The notes: generated by a model from the letters alone, not told the origin. Shown: positions 9,139-19,149, numbered from the stretch's first letter. The stretch: 64,000 nt of DNA from Bryocella elongata (GCF_900108185.1 NZ_FNVA01000004.1:310001-374000), one strand, 5' to 3'. Numbers and translations: made by a program.

Positions 9139-11471
9139 ATCGACGACACTTCCTCAAGTCCACGGGCTTCGCAGCAGGAGCAGCACTCATTGGTTCCACG
9201 CCGCAGGGTCACGCGGAGCCTGATTCGCAAAATGCAGCAATTGGTGTGCCGCGGCACATCCCGATCAATCGCGGCTGGCTCTTTCATCCTTCAATTGCAG
9301 TCGGAGATACCGATCCGAACTTCGACGACCGCGAGTTCACTGCCGTCGTATTGCCGCATACCAACAAGGTTCTTCCCTGGCACGGATTCGACGACACGGA
9401 GTATGAGTTCGTCTCCACGTACCGTCGTCATTTCCGTCTTCCTGCTGCTGCTCGTGGCAAGCGCGTGTTCGTTGATTTTGAAGGGGCCATGACAGCAAGT
9501 GCCGTCTGGATCAACGGTCACGCGCTGGGCGAATACAAGGGTGGTTACACACCGTTCTCCTTTGAGCTCACCACGTACCTGCGTTGGGATGATCCCAACG
9601 TGCTTGTCGTGCATCTCGATTCAACCGAACGCAAGGACATTCCTCCGTTCGGCTATGAGGTCGACTACATGACCTTCGGCGGCATCTACCGCGAGGTCAA
9701 TCTGCGTGTCGTCCCAGACCTGTTTCTGGAGAATATTGTGGCTCGCGCGATCGACCCGCTCAGCGCGACACCTTCGCTGGCGGTGGAGAGCTTTTTCGAA
9801 AACCTCAAGAGCGAATCTGGAGTTGCGCTTGAGGTGGAGCTTCGCGATGGAGATCGGAGTGTTGCCCAGGAAAGCGCAGCGTTGGCCATCAGCATCGGAG
9901 CTACGGGGGCGCCATCACAGGTTGTACGGCTCGAACTCCCAACGGGGATCGAGTTGTGGGATCTTCGAAAGCCGAAGCTCTACACGGTACACGTTCGGCT
10001 GCTTCGGAATGGTCACGTGATTGACGAGGACTCACGGCGCATTGGCATTCGGGAGGCACGCTTCACGCCTGCAGGCTTTTCGCTCAATGGCCGCATCATC
10101 AAGCTGCGCGGGCTCGATCGCCATCAGACCTTTCCGTTCGTTGGACAGGCAATGCCGGCCCGGGTGCAGCGGCGAGATGCCTACGTCCTGCGTCACGAAT
10201 TGAAATGTAACATCGTCCGCACTTCGCATTACCCGCAGTCGCGCCACTTCCTCGATGCCTGTGATGAGCTAGGCCTTATGGTGCTCGAAGAGATCCCTGG
10301 CTGGCAGCACATTGGCGATAAAGACTGGCAGGATGTCTCGGTGGACAACGTTGCGCGCATGATTCGCCGCGACTGGAACCATCCATCGATCATCCTCTGG
10401 GGAGTGCGCATCAACGAGTCGAAGGACGATCACGACTTCTATGTGCGCACTAACGCCGCAGCGCATGCTCTCGATACGACGCGCCAAACTGGAGGCATTC
10501 GCTCCAATCTTCATTCCGAACTGCTCGAGGACGTCTATACCAATAACGATTTTGGCTTCCCGTTGCAGCCGCCCGTCGCACCTCTGTATCTGAATACCGA
10601 ATTTGTGGGTCACACGTTTCCCACCCGCTCTACGGATAACTCCGCGCGTCAGCGAGAGCATACTCTGCGCCACGCGAGGATCCATGATCAGATTGCGTCG
10701 GATCCAAAGTACTCCGGGGGGATTGGCTGGTGTGCCTTCGACTACAACACGCACTTCAACTTTGGTAGTGGCGATCGCATCTGCTATCACGGCGTATCCG
10801 ATATCTTCCGTCTGCCCAAGGCCGCTGCCGGATTCTACAAATCCCAATGCGATACGGACGAAGAGATTGTGCTCGAACCCGCATTCCATTGGGCCCGGAA
10901 TGATGAAGACACTGGCTTCACGACTGCCCTCATCTGCTCAAACTGCGACCACGTAAAGCTGTTCCTCGACAGCGGCAACGGGTTTCAGCAGATCGCAGAG
11001 GCGAATCCCGACAGGGAAGAGTTCCCACATCTCCGCTACCCTCCGTTTTCGGTGTTGCTCGAAAAAAGCGCTATTCGCAATTGGGGAGACCTACGCATCG
11101 AAGGCTTTCTCCAAGGGAAGCAAGTCATCTCGAAGAGTTTCTCCGGTCGCGGCGTCGATCGACGCTTTGAGCTCGCGGCGGACGACCACACACTCATCGC
11201 AGACGGTGCTGACTGTACGCGCGTTGTTTTCCGTGTGACCGATGAGTTTGGCGCCATCCGTCCCGTCGCCAACGATCCCATCCAGTTCGAGATCACGGGC
11301 CCGGCAACGCTTATCGGGGACAATCCTTTCTCGCTCGTCGGTGGCACTGGCGCTGTGTGGATCCGCGCGCAGGAACGACCCGGCAAGGTCGTTCTCAAGG
11401 CAAAGCATCCTCGCCTGGGCACACGCGAAGTCGAGCTTACGTTCGCTGCTGCGAGTATGGAAATGTTATGA
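9135..11471 (+). CDS. Tat-exported GH2 glycoside hydrolase (beta-galactosidase/beta-mannosidase-like)
   Basis: 778 residues with a twin-arginine leader (RRHFLKSTGFAAGAALIG), hence folded export is likely. The GH2 order is seen: jelly-roll sugar-binding domain (INRGWLFHP, YRRHFRLP, VWINGHALGEYKGGYTPF), immunoglobulin-like domain, then a TIM barrel with KLRGLDRHQTFPFVG. The acid/base is probably E428 in GVRINES and the nucleophile E489 in LYLNTEF. A further C-terminal beta domain follows (~residues 570-775). It sits in an operon with GH92 and upstream of GH27. Substrate could be beta-galactoside or beta-mannoside; sequence alone does not decide. Confidence 0.88.
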   Translation: MNRRHFLKSTGFAAGAALIGSTPQGHAEPDSQNAAIGVPRHIPINRGWLFHPSIAVGDTDPNFDDREFTAVVLPHTNKVLPWHGFDDTEYEFVSTYRRHFRLPAAARGKRVFVDFEGAMTASAVWINGHALGEYKGGYTPFSFELTTYLRWDDPNVLVVHLDSTERKDIPPFGYEVDYMTFGGIYREVNLRVVPDLFLENIVARAIDPLSATPSLAVESFFENLKSESGVALEVELRDGDRSVAQESAALAISIGATGAPSQVVRLELPTGIELWDLRKPKLYTVHVRLLRNGHVIDEDSRRIGIREARFTPAGFSLNGRIIKLRGLDRHQTFPFVGQAMPARVQRRDAYVLRHELKCNIVRTSHYPQSRHFLDACDELGLMVLEEIPGWQHIGDKDWQDVSVDNVARMIRRDWNHPSIILWGVRINESKDDHDFYVRTNAAAHALDTTRQTGGIRSNLHSELLEDVYTNNDFGFPLQPPVAPLYLNTEFVGHTFPTRSTDNSARQREHTLRHARIHDQIASDPKYSGGIGWCAFDYNTHFNFGSGDRICYHGVSDIFRLPKAAAGFYKSQCDTDEEIVLEPAFHWARNDEDTGFTTALICSNCDHVKLFLDSGNGFQQIAEANPDREEFPHLRYPPFSVLLEKSAIRNWGDLRIEGFLQGKQVISKSFSGRGVDRRFELAADDHTLIADGADCTRVVFRVTDEFGAIRPVANDPIQFEITGPATLIGDNPFSLVGGTGAVWIRAQERPGKVVLKAKHPRLGTREVELTFAAASMEML

Positions 11472-11556
11472 GAACACGCGGGTGCGGCATGAAGCATTCC
11501 AATGATGGCAAGAAAGCCGCGGCGGTCTCGTCGCTTTCACTTAGGAGATAATTTCT

Positions 11557-12747
11557 ATGTTCAGCGTGTTCTCGCAGCGTGCTTCCTGCGTCCTGTTCGC
11601 ACTTTCGGCCATCACCCAGTTCGGTTGTGCGCAATCGGATCTTGCGCCACGTCCGCCGATGGGTTGGAATAGCTGGAATCACTTCTATCAGCATGTGACG
11701 GACGCCGACGTGCGTGCGGCAGCGGATGCCATGGTTGCCAATGGCATGCGCGATGCCGGCTACGTGTACGTCAACATTGACGACGGCTGGCAAGGAACAC
11801 GCCGCCCGGACGGAACGATTGAAAGCAATAATCGCTTTCCAGATATGAAGGCTCTAGCCGACTACGTGCACGCGCGCGGTCTGAAGCTGGGAATCTATTC
11901 CTCGCCTGGACCCAGAACCTGCGCGAAGTTCGAAGGGAGTTATGGCCATGAGGCACAGGATGCGAAGACCTATGCCTCTTGGGGCATCGATTATCTCAAG
12001 TATGACCTATGCAGCTTCGGTGACGTCCTGACCAAGGCCGGCAATGGAGACCAGTCCTCGCCCGCGGCATTTGCTGCCCAGCGAGATGCCTATCGCAAGA
12101 TGCACTACGCTCTTGTTGCCACGGGGCGCCCCATCGTCTTCAGCCTTTGTCAGTACGGCATGAGCAATGTCTGGGAGTGGGGCCCCAAGGTCGGAGGCAA
12201 TCTCTGGCGCACCACTGGCGATATCAGCGACAAGTACGACCGCATGGCTCTCATTGGTTTCTCACAGGCCGGCCTCTCGCGCTTCGCGGGGCCTGGTCAT
12301 TGGAATGATCCCGATATGCTTGAAGTGGGAAATGGTGGCATGTCGCTCGACGAATACCGAACCCATATGAGCCTCTGGGCCATCCTTGCCGCGCCCCTAC
12401 TTGCTGGCAATGATCTCAGCCAAATGAAGCCTGAACATCTGGCCATCCTCGAGAACAAAGACGTCATCGCCATCGATCAGGATGCTCTCGGCAAACAAGG
12501 GGATCGTTTCTCGGCAGTCGGCCCGTATGAGATTTGGACCAAGCCCTTGACGCGCAATCGCATGGCCGTTGCATTGTTCAACCGGGCTGAACTGGCTCAC
12601 ACCGTCGAGGTGAACCTTCGTCAGCTTGGAGTGCCAACCGGCGCAACGATCCGCGACGTGTGGACGGGTAGGGAGATGCAGGATAGCGAGACCCTCAATC
12701 CTATCGTTCCCAAGCACGGCGTCGTACTTCTCCTGATCTCGCGATAG
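11557..12747 (+). CDS. Secreted GH27 alpha-galactosidase
   Basis: 396 residues with a signal peptide (VLFALSAITQFGCA). Family features are PPMGWNSWNHF, YVNIDDGWQG and LKYDLCSFG, where D150 is the expected nucleophile, and WRTTGDI, where D222 is the expected acid/base. GPGHWNDPDMLEVGNGG and the C-terminal beta-sandwich are also present. It releases terminal alpha-linked galactose, e.g. from galactomannan. It is separated from the GH2 gene by 85 bases and a good AGGAG ribosome site precedes the ATG. With GH92 and GH2 it suggests breakdown of a galactose- and mannose-bearing glycan. Confidence 0.93.
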   Translation: MFSVFSQRASCVLFALSAITQFGCAQSDLAPRPPMGWNSWNHFYQHVTDADVRAAADAMVANGMRDAGYVYVNIDDGWQGTRRPDGTIESNNRFPDMKALADYVHARGLKLGIYSSPGPRTCAKFEGSYGHEAQDAKTYASWGIDYLKYDLCSFGDVLTKAGNGDQSSPAAFAAQRDAYRKMHYALVATGRPIVFSLCQYGMSNVWEWGPKVGGNLWRTTGDISDKYDRMALIGFSQAGLSRFAGPGHWNDPDMLEVGNGGMSLDEYRTHMSLWAILAAPLLAGNDLSQMKPEHLAILENKDVIAIDQDALGKQGDRFSAVGPYEIWTKPLTRNRMAVALFNRAELAHTVEVNLRQLGVPTGATIRDVWTGREMQDSETLNPIVPKHGVVLLLISR

Positions 12748-12777
12748 CCGAACAACAAGGAGTTGGCTGGGTGTTTC

Positions 12778-14262
12778 TTACCAACCTCCGCCGAGGGCAA
12801 TATAGAGCTGCACGAGGGAGTTGGCTTGTTGTTCGCTCGCCTGGGCGAGGTTGACTTGTGCATCATATAGATCTGTATCGGTGGTGAGGACTTCCAGGTA
12901 GCTGGTGTTGCCTCCGGCATAGCGAAGGCGAGCGAGTCGCACTGCTTCGGCGGCAGATGAGACGAGGCGAGCTTGCTCCTCGCGATGGATCTGCGTCTGC
13001 TGATATGCCGTGAGTGCGTTGGATGTGTCCCTCAGGGCCCCCAGGACTGCCTTCTGGTACTGCGCGACCATCTCTTGTTGCTCGGCCTGCGAGTACTTAT
13101 AGTTACTCCGAATGCGGCCACCTTCGAAGATCGGTTGTGAGAGCGAGCCTGCAGCGTACCAGTACGCATTCTTGCCTGAGAAGATGCCTTGCAACTGGTT
13201 ACTCGCGGCACCACCCATGGCGGTAAGCGAGATCTGAGGGAAGAACTGTGCCTTGGCGACACCGATCCTCGCATTGGCTGCGATCAGCGCCGCCTCGGCC
13301 TGGCGTACGTCGGGCCGGCGTTCGAGTAGGTCCGACGGCAATCCCGTGGGCACGTTTGCAGGATGGGGCTGGTCGTCAATATTGCTGCCGCGATCAACGT
13401 CTTCCGGCGTGTGGCCGAGAAGGATACTGATGGCGTTTTCCTGCGCCGCGATCTGTTGCCGAAGTACAGGCATGTTGGCTCGTGCCGCGTGCAGCAGCTC
13501 TTCCGCCTGGCTGGTGTCAGCCCTCGAACCCGCGCCATAGTTCTCGAGGGACTGTGTCAGTGTGAGCGATTGCTCGCGGGCCTGGATGGTGTTCTGTGTG
13601 ATTGCGAGTTGTGCGTCGAGGCTTCGAAGCTGAAAGTAGCTTGTTGCGACGTCCTGAATTAATGTGGCGCGTGTGGCGCGTTGCGCCCACTCTGACTGAA
13701 GCAGCTCTGCGCGAGCCGCCTCGGTTTGTCTGCGATACAGCCCCCAGAAGTCGAGGTTCCATGCGGCCGAGGCACTGAAGCCGCCACCGCGGATGAAGTC
13801 GTTCTTGCTCCCGTCAGAGTTGCTTGGGGCAAGTCCTGCGGGGAGCTGCAAAGCGGAGAAGCTGCCGCCTGCGCCGAGTGTTGGGAGCTGTTGCGAGCGG
13901 ACCACCCCAACCTGGGCCTGGGCCTCAAGCACTCGTTGCGCCGCGACCTTCAAATCGAGATTGTTCGCTAGAGCTTCCGCAATGAGCTTCTGCAGGGTCG
14001 GATCTGTGAAGACGCTTTGCCACTTCTGGTCTGCGACGGACGGCTCCTGGAGGCTTGCATGATCGATCGCTGGAGCGAGTGCTCCGCGAAAGGTCGGGGG
14101 GACGGCCGTAGCAGGACGCTGATAGTTAGGCCCAACTTCGCAGCCGGCGAGAGTAAGCACCAGCACGAAACCGGACAGTGCCAAGAATTCTCGGCTGACC
14201 CACCAAGATTTCCGAACAGCAATTGCATGCGGTGTGTGACTGGTCTTAACGGAGCTCGACAT
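12778..14262 (-). CDS. RND efflux outer-membrane lipoprotein (NodT/OprM type)
   Basis: About 494 residues with a lipoprotein signal (VLVLTLAGC) followed by EVGPNYQRP, the standard opening of NodT-family channel proteins. It has two related alpha-helical halves, including VGVVRSQQLPTLGAGGSFS and IGVAKAQFFPQISLTAMGG, and ends in the family's SLVQLYIALGGGW. Function: outer-membrane channel of a tripartite pump. I chose the ATG at 14262, with GAGGG just upstream; a GTG at 14274 is also possible. The gene overlaps the adaptor gene by 17 bases and converges on the GH27 gene with only 30 bases between stops. Confidence 0.93.
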   Translation of the reverse strand: MSSSVKTSHTPHAIAVRKSWWVSREFLALSGFVLVLTLAGCEVGPNYQRPATAVPPTFRGALAPAIDHASLQEPSVADQKWQSVFTDPTLQKLIAEALANNLDLKVAAQRVLEAQAQVGVVRSQQLPTLGAGGSFSALQLPAGLAPSNSDGSKNDFIRGGGFSASAAWNLDFWGLYRRQTEAARAELLQSEWAQRATRATLIQDVATSYFQLRSLDAQLAITQNTIQAREQSLTLTQSLENYGAGSRADTSQAEELLHAARANMPVLRQQIAAQENAISILLGHTPEDVDRGSNIDDQPHPANVPTGLPSDLLERRPDVRQAEAALIAANARIGVAKAQFFPQISLTAMGGAASNQLQGIFSGKNAYWYAAGSLSQPIFEGGRIRSNYKYSQAEQQEMVAQYQKAVLGALRDTSNALTAYQQTQIHREEQARLVSSAAEAVRLARLRYAGGNTSYLEVLTTDTDLYDAQVNLAQASEQQANSLVQLYIALGGGW

Positions 14263-15499
14263 GTTGTCCCTCACTCAGGAGATCACTGGGGCTTGCTACG
14301 AGGGATTCACTGCCGGTCAGTCCTGCAAGGATCTCGATCTCCTTACCCAGATCCTTGCCAATTGTTACCGGTATGAAGTGAAGCTTGTTTGTAGAGTCAA
14401 CCGTAACGACGTGCATGCCGCTGTGGTCGATCACGAGAGAGCTTGTGGGGATGATGAGCGATGCGCGCTGTTGGGACAGCGTGAAGTGCACCTGCGCATA
14501 CATCCCAGGCAAGAGCGAACCGTCGCGATTGTCGACCTGTACTTCCGTGCGCATGGTGCGCGCCGCGTCGTTGAGGGCCGAAGCGTTGCGCGTGATGGTT
14601 CCTGTGTAAGTGCGTCCGAGGCGCTCTGTGACATTGATGTTCGCCGTCTGGCCATCGTGAATGTCGACGGCCTGAGACTGCGGGACATCCACATACACTC
14701 GCAGCGTGCTGCTCTGCGCGATACTGAACAAAGGCTTGCTGCCTGCGGATGCGGAGGCGTTTACGAGATCGCCACGCTCGACGTTGCGCTGCGTGATAAC
14801 GCCATCAAATGGCGCCACGATCCGCTCGAAGCCCTGCATCTTCTCAAGACGCGCGACGTTCGCCTGGTTGGCCGCGACCGTGGCTTGAGCCGCCACGATA
14901 TTAGCTTCCGAAGCGGTCACGTCAGCGAGCCGGGCGTTGTGACTTTGCACTGCGCTATCGACGATCTGCTGAGAGATTGCGTGCTCCTGGCCGAGTGGGA
15001 TGTCACGCTCCTTGGTCAAGCGGGTAAGCTCTGCATTCGCCCTGGACTGCTCGAGAGAAGCTCGTGCCTGTAGGAGGGCAGCCTGGGATTGTGCGACCGT
15101 CGCACGAGCTTCGCTGAGCTGCTGGTCCAGCTCGGGGGATGAGATTACAGCGAGCACTTCGCCGGCGTGTACCCGTGTGCCGATGTCGACGTTGCGGCGA
15201 TCGATGTAGCCATCGACACGCGCGAAGAGGTCCGCCGAGTACAGCGGTTCGATGTTGCCAGGCAGAGACAGGTCCGAAGTTGGTTCGCCACGAGTGGCGT
15301 GAATGATGGTTACGACGGGATGCGTGACCGGGGCCTGGGTCGTTGCCGCCAGAGCTTCGCGATGGCTGATGACGCGAGGAACTGCGCCGATGGCGACGAG
15401 GGCAAGGAGGACGACAACACCCACCCCGATCATCTTGATGTGGCCTCCTGACGTGGCCTGAGTGCGGTCGCGGGTGGGAGTCTTCTGTGTGCTGATCAT
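14246..15499 (-). CDS. RND efflux periplasmic adaptor (membrane fusion protein)
   Basis: 417 residues with one N-terminal membrane helix (MIGVGVVVLLALVAIGAV). It has the split lipoyl/biotinyl-like motif around a long coiled coil: GYIDRRNVDIGTRVHAGEVLAVI, then the alpha-hairpin (~140-215), then APFDGVITQRNVERGDLV. A beta-barrel segment follows (LRVYVDVPQSQA, LLPGMYAQVHF). It bridges the inner-membrane permease and the outer-membrane channel. It overlaps the permease gene by four bases (ATGA), which fits co-translation in the order permease, adaptor, channel. Confidence 0.94.
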   Translation of the reverse strand: MISTQKTPTRDRTQATSGGHIKMIGVGVVVLLALVAIGAVPRVISHREALAATTQAPVTHPVVTIIHATRGEPTSDLSLPGNIEPLYSADLFARVDGYIDRRNVDIGTRVHAGEVLAVISSPELDQQLSEARATVAQSQAALLQARASLEQSRANAELTRLTKERDIPLGQEHAISQQIVDSAVQSHNARLADVTASEANIVAAQATVAANQANVARLEKMQGFERIVAPFDGVITQRNVERGDLVNASASAGSKPLFSIAQSSTLRVYVDVPQSQAVDIHDGQTANINVTERLGRTYTGTITRNASALNDAARTMRTEVQVDNRDGSLLPGMYAQVHFTLSQQRASLIIPTSSLVIDHSGMHVVTVDSTNKLHFIPVTIGKDLGKEIEILAGLTGSESLVASPSDLLSEGQHVELR

Positions 15500-18400
15500 G
15501 CGGCCTCCTGGGCTGAGCTGCGTTCGTGGATAAGGGTGAACATCAAGGGGACGAAGAAGAGTGTGGCGAAGGTCGCAACGCTGAGTCCGCCGATGACAGC
15601 GCGTGCCAGCGGGGCATTCTGCTCACCGCCTTCGCCGACGCCCAGCGCCATCGGCAACATGCCGATGATCATGGCGCATGCCGTCATGATGATGGGGCGC
15701 AGTCGAGTGAAGCCCGCAGTTACCGCGGAACGAAGCGGAGTTTCACCATTGGCTCGCAGCTCATTCGCGAAGGTAACCAACAGAATCGAGTTGGCCGTAG
15801 CCACGCCGATCGACATGATGGCCCCCATCAAAGAGGGGACGTTGAAGGTTGTGTGTGTGAGGAACAACGCCCAGACGATGCCGCAGAACGCACCAGGGAG
15901 GGCACAGATGATGATGAAGGGATCGAGCCAGCTCTGGTAGTTCACGACCATCAGCAGGTAGACGAGAAGTGCGGCGAACGTAAGGCCGATGCCAAGGCGG
16001 TTGAATGCCTCGTTCATGCTCTCTACCTGGCCGCGAACTACGATCTTCGTTCCGGGCGGGAGGTTTGCGCTCTCTTCCTTAACGATTCGGTCGACCTTTG
16101 CGGCTACAGAGCCAAGATCACTGTCCTGCGTGTTTGCATACACGTCATAAACGGGTGCTCCGTTGTGGTGATTGATGACCACGGGCATCACTGCCGGCTT
16201 CAGCGTGGCAATGTTGCCCAGGAGCTCCGTGCGGTTCGCAACGGTATGCAGCGGAATAGGCGTGTTCTGAAGAGCGTTGATGGAGTCGATGGTGTACTGC
16301 GGTGTCTGGGCGGCGACCGTATAGGTAATACCCATCTTCGGATCGAGCCAGAAGTTTGGCTGCACCGCAGCGCTCGAGCTCAGAGAGATATAGAGGCTGT
16401 TCGCCACGTCCTGTTGGGTAAGACCGAACTGCGCGGCACGGACGCGGTCGATGTCGAGATGAAGGTCTGGAGCATCGACGACCTGGTGCATGTGGACATC
16501 CACGGCGCCGGGGACCGTTGCCAGACGAGTGCGTAGCTTACGCGCGATGTCGTAGTTCGCTGGATCATATCCCTGAACCTGAATGTCGATGGGGGCGGGC
16601 AGGCCGAAGTTCAGGATCTGGGTAACCATGTCCGCAGGCTGGAAGAAGAACGTCTCGTCAGGAAACTTCCTGGTGAGAGCGGTGCGCAGCTGGCGGATGT
16701 AGCCCTCTGTGGAGTGATGCTTTGCGTTCAAAGCGATCAAGACTTCACCATCAGCGCTACTGATGGTCGACCCATCACCGAAGGCATAGTTGAAGGTTTC
16801 AGGCGTGAGCCCGATGTTGTCGAGCATCAACTCGGTCTCGTCTGCAGGGATCGTCTTGCGGATCTCATCCTCGACCTGACTGAAGATCACTTTGGTGCTC
16901 TCGATGCGTGTTCCCGGCCGGGCTCGGATGTGTAATTTAATTTGTCCTGCATCGACGCTGGGAAAGAAGTCACGGCCCACGAAGGGAACCAGCGCGAAGG
17001 CTGTGAGCATCAGGATCACGGAACCAGTGAGTGCGGCGCGGCGACTGGCGAGGAAACTCTCGAGTGCCGCGATGTAGTGGTTCTGCAGCCAGCTATACCC
17101 CTGGTTGAATCGCTGATTGATAACACGGAAGAGTGATGGGCCTTGAGGCTCAGCCGTCTCGCCGATATCGTTGCCTTCGAATTGGTGTTCCGCTCCGAGC
17201 AGGAAGTTGACCAGCACCGGCACTAGGGTCCGCGAAAGTACGTACGATGCGAGCATCGCAAAGACGACAGCCAATGCCATCGGGGTGAAGAGGAACTTCG
17301 CCGGGCCCGTGAGGAAGACGACGGAGACGAAGACGATGCAGATGGTGAGCGTCGATACGAGCGTTGGTGTCGCGATCTCGGAGGCACCGATGAGAACGGC
17401 CTCACGCAGAGACTGACCATGCATGTGTCTGTGGATGTTCTCGATGGTGACGGTTGCGTCGTCGACGAGGATGCCGATGGCGAGTGCGAGGCCGCCAAGG
17501 GTCATGGTGTTCATCGTCTCGCCAAGTGCGCTGAGGATGATGATGGAGCTCAGGATCGACAGCGGGATCGAGACCGCGATGATGAGCGTGCTGCGCCAGC
17601 TTCCAAGGAAGAGGAAGATCATGAGCGCTGTAAGAGAAGCGGCGATGAAGCCCTCGCGCAACACGCCTACGATCGAGGCCTTTACGAAGATCGACTGGTC
17701 AAAGAGCTCGGTGATCTTCAAGCCTTTGGGTGCCGCGGCGCGTGACGCTGGCAGGACGTCGTCCTTGATCTGCCGCACGATATCGAGCGTTGAGACGGAG
17801 CCGGTCTTCATGATGGTCAGAAGCGCGGCGGGCTTGCCATTGGCTCGGGCTACATTCTGCTGCACCGACCAACCATCGCGTACATGCGCCACGTCGCGCA
17901 TGAAAACCATGGAGCCATTCACTTCCTTTACGGGAACGTCATTCAGTGAAAGGGCATCAATGGGGCTCGAGTTCGTGCTGACGGTGTACTCTGTGTTGGC
18001 AACCTTCGCTGTTCCTGACGGGAGCGTCACGTTCTGCGCATTGATCGCATTGGTGACATCGATTGGCGTGAGGCCCTTCGCTGTCAGTGCATTCTGGTCG
18101 AGGTCGACCATGATCTGGCGGGCGACGCCACCATAGGGCGTTGGGAGCAGGGTGCCTGGAACCTTGGTCAGTTGCTGGCGGACGCGGAAGAGACCGTAGT
18201 CGTAGATCTCTGATTCAGACAGCGTGTCACTCGATAGCGAAAGCTGAATGATTGGCACGGTCGACGCGCTGAAACGCAGGATCCACGGGGGATTTACACC
18301 GGGTGGCATACGAAAGCGAATTGAGTTGACCGCTGCATCCACCTGGGACATCGCTGCGTCGATGTGTACCTGTGGCTGAAACGAAATCTTGATGACTGCG

Positions 18401-18663
18401 GCTCCGTTGGTCGTCTGCGAATCGATGGCCTTGACGTCGTTGACGACGGCCATCACGAACTCGCTGAAGGTGGTAACGCGCTGTTCCATCTCCTTTGCGG
18501 GAAGGCCCGAGTACGACCAGATGACGGTGACCTGCGGTATATCGATGTTGGGAAAGATGTCTGTCGGCGTGGTTGCGATGGACGCGGAACCGAGGATGAG
18601 GATGAGGATCGCCGTTACAATGAACGTGTAGGGTCGATCGAGTGCAAGTTTGACTATCCACAT
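15496..18663 (-). CDS. RND-family efflux permease (HAE1-like)
   Basis: 1,055 residues, the usual length for AcrB-like pumps. Two repeats of one plus five membrane helices with large periplasmic porter loops are visible. ALAIGILVDDATVTIENIHRH carries the paired aspartates of the proton relay in helix 4, which points to a drug/hydrophobe pump rather than a metal pump. The N-terminus MWIVKLALDRPYTF and TDIFPNIDIPQVTV are typical. The substrate is unknown. It is the first gene of the operon and diverges from arsR by 128 bases. Confidence 0.94.
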   Translation of the reverse strand: MWIVKLALDRPYTFIVTAILILILGSASIATTPTDIFPNIDIPQVTVIWSYSGLPAKEMEQRVTTFSEFVMAVVNDVKAIDSQTTNGAAVIKISFQPQVHIDAAMSQVDAAVNSIRFRMPPGVNPPWILRFSASTVPIIQLSLSSDTLSESEIYDYGLFRVRQQLTKVPGTLLPTPYGGVARQIMVDLDQNALTAKGLTPIDVTNAINAQNVTLPSGTAKVANTEYTVSTNSSPIDALSLNDVPVKEVNGSMVFMRDVAHVRDGWSVQQNVARANGKPAALLTIMKTGSVSTLDIVRQIKDDVLPASRAAAPKGLKITELFDQSIFVKASIVGVLREGFIAASLTALMIFLFLGSWRSTLIIAVSIPLSILSSIIILSALGETMNTMTLGGLALAIGILVDDATVTIENIHRHMHGQSLREAVLIGASEIATPTLVSTLTICIVFVSVVFLTGPAKFLFTPMALAVVFAMLASYVLSRTLVPVLVNFLLGAEHQFEGNDIGETAEPQGPSLFRVINQRFNQGYSWLQNHYIAALESFLASRRAALTGSVILMLTAFALVPFVGRDFFPSVDAGQIKLHIRARPGTRIESTKVIFSQVEDEIRKTIPADETELMLDNIGLTPETFNYAFGDGSTISSADGEVLIALNAKHHSTEGYIRQLRTALTRKFPDETFFFQPADMVTQILNFGLPAPIDIQVQGYDPANYDIARKLRTRLATVPGAVDVHMHQVVDAPDLHLDIDRVRAAQFGLTQQDVANSLYISLSSSAAVQPNFWLDPKMGITYTVAAQTPQYTIDSINALQNTPIPLHTVANRTELLGNIATLKPAVMPVVINHHNGAPVYDVYANTQDSDLGSVAAKVDRIVKEESANLPPGTKIVVRGQVESMNEAFNRLGIGLTFAALLVYLLMVVNYQSWLDPFIIICALPGAFCGIVWALFLTHTTFNVPSLMGAIMSIGVATANSILLVTFANELRANGETPLRSAVTAGFTRLRPIIMTACAMIIGMLPMALGVGEGGEQNAPLARAVIGGLSVATFATLFFVPLMFTLIHERSSAQEAA

Positions 18664-18791
18664 AACGGCATCTCCACTTCGCAGGACTTCCTGTTGCGAG
18701 TATTTCGATGCGCGTCAAAATAGTTGGATTCAGCTTTCGTGATTTCTGGCGGGATTCGCGTCGATTTGGCGTGAGTTGCGTCTAACCAGGT
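18664..18791. promoter_or_regulatory. Divergent promoter region with three GCGTC repeats
   Basis: Between the RND operon and arsR, GCGTC occurs at 18712-18716, 18758-18762 and 18778-18782, the last two 20 bases (about two helix turns) apart. Repeated half-sites at helical spacing would suit a small dimeric repressor, but no clean palindrome is visible. Confidence 0.3.
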
Positions 18792-19076
18792 ATGGGTAAG
18801 ATGAAGGAAAAAGAGGCGATGCAGATTGCGAAGGCGCTCGGCGACGCGCACCGTTTCGCGATCTACTCGCAGATTGCCCAGAGCGATGAGTTGTTTTGCG
18901 GTGAGATGTGCGCCAAGCACACCATCTCGCCGGGCACGCTCTCGCACCACCTCAAGATCCTGACGGAGCTGGGGTTAATTACGTCCCGCAAGGAAGGACT
19001 GAACGTCTACTACAGGGTGATCCCAGAGACGTTTGCCGCGTACTTGAAATACCTGACAGGCATGAGCGCAAGGTAG
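18792..19076 (+). CDS. ArsR-family winged-helix repressor
   Basis: 94 residues forming a complete ArsR winged helix: AKALGDAHRFAIYSQIAQ, then the recognition helix SPGTLSHHLKILTELGLI and the wing SRKEGLNVYYRV. C36 and C40 in ELFCGEMC could bind metal or sense thiol chemistry, but the classic ELCVCDL box is absent. Divergence from the RND operon suggests it represses that operon. An ATG at 18801 is an alternative start. The downstream region contains no intact gene on plus. Confidence 0.88.
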   Translation: MGKMKEKEAMQIAKALGDAHRFAIYSQIAQSDELFCGEMCAKHTISPGTLSHHLKILTELGLITSRKEGLNVYYRVIPETFAAYLKYLTGMSAR

Positions 19077-19149
19077 GAGTGACTTCGCTTCCAGGTCTCC
19101 GCGATATCCTGACCGTCTGGGCTACGCCAAATCGCTTACGCCTGTCTCG

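Noticed and set aside
12748-12777. Possible terminator between GH27 and the efflux lipoprotein gene
   Set aside because: Only a weak 5-base pairing (GTTGG/CCAAC) and no T-run; not strong enough to report.
15526-16536. Plus-strand 336-residue open frame
   Set aside because: Antisense to the RND permease and composed of shadow-type sequence.
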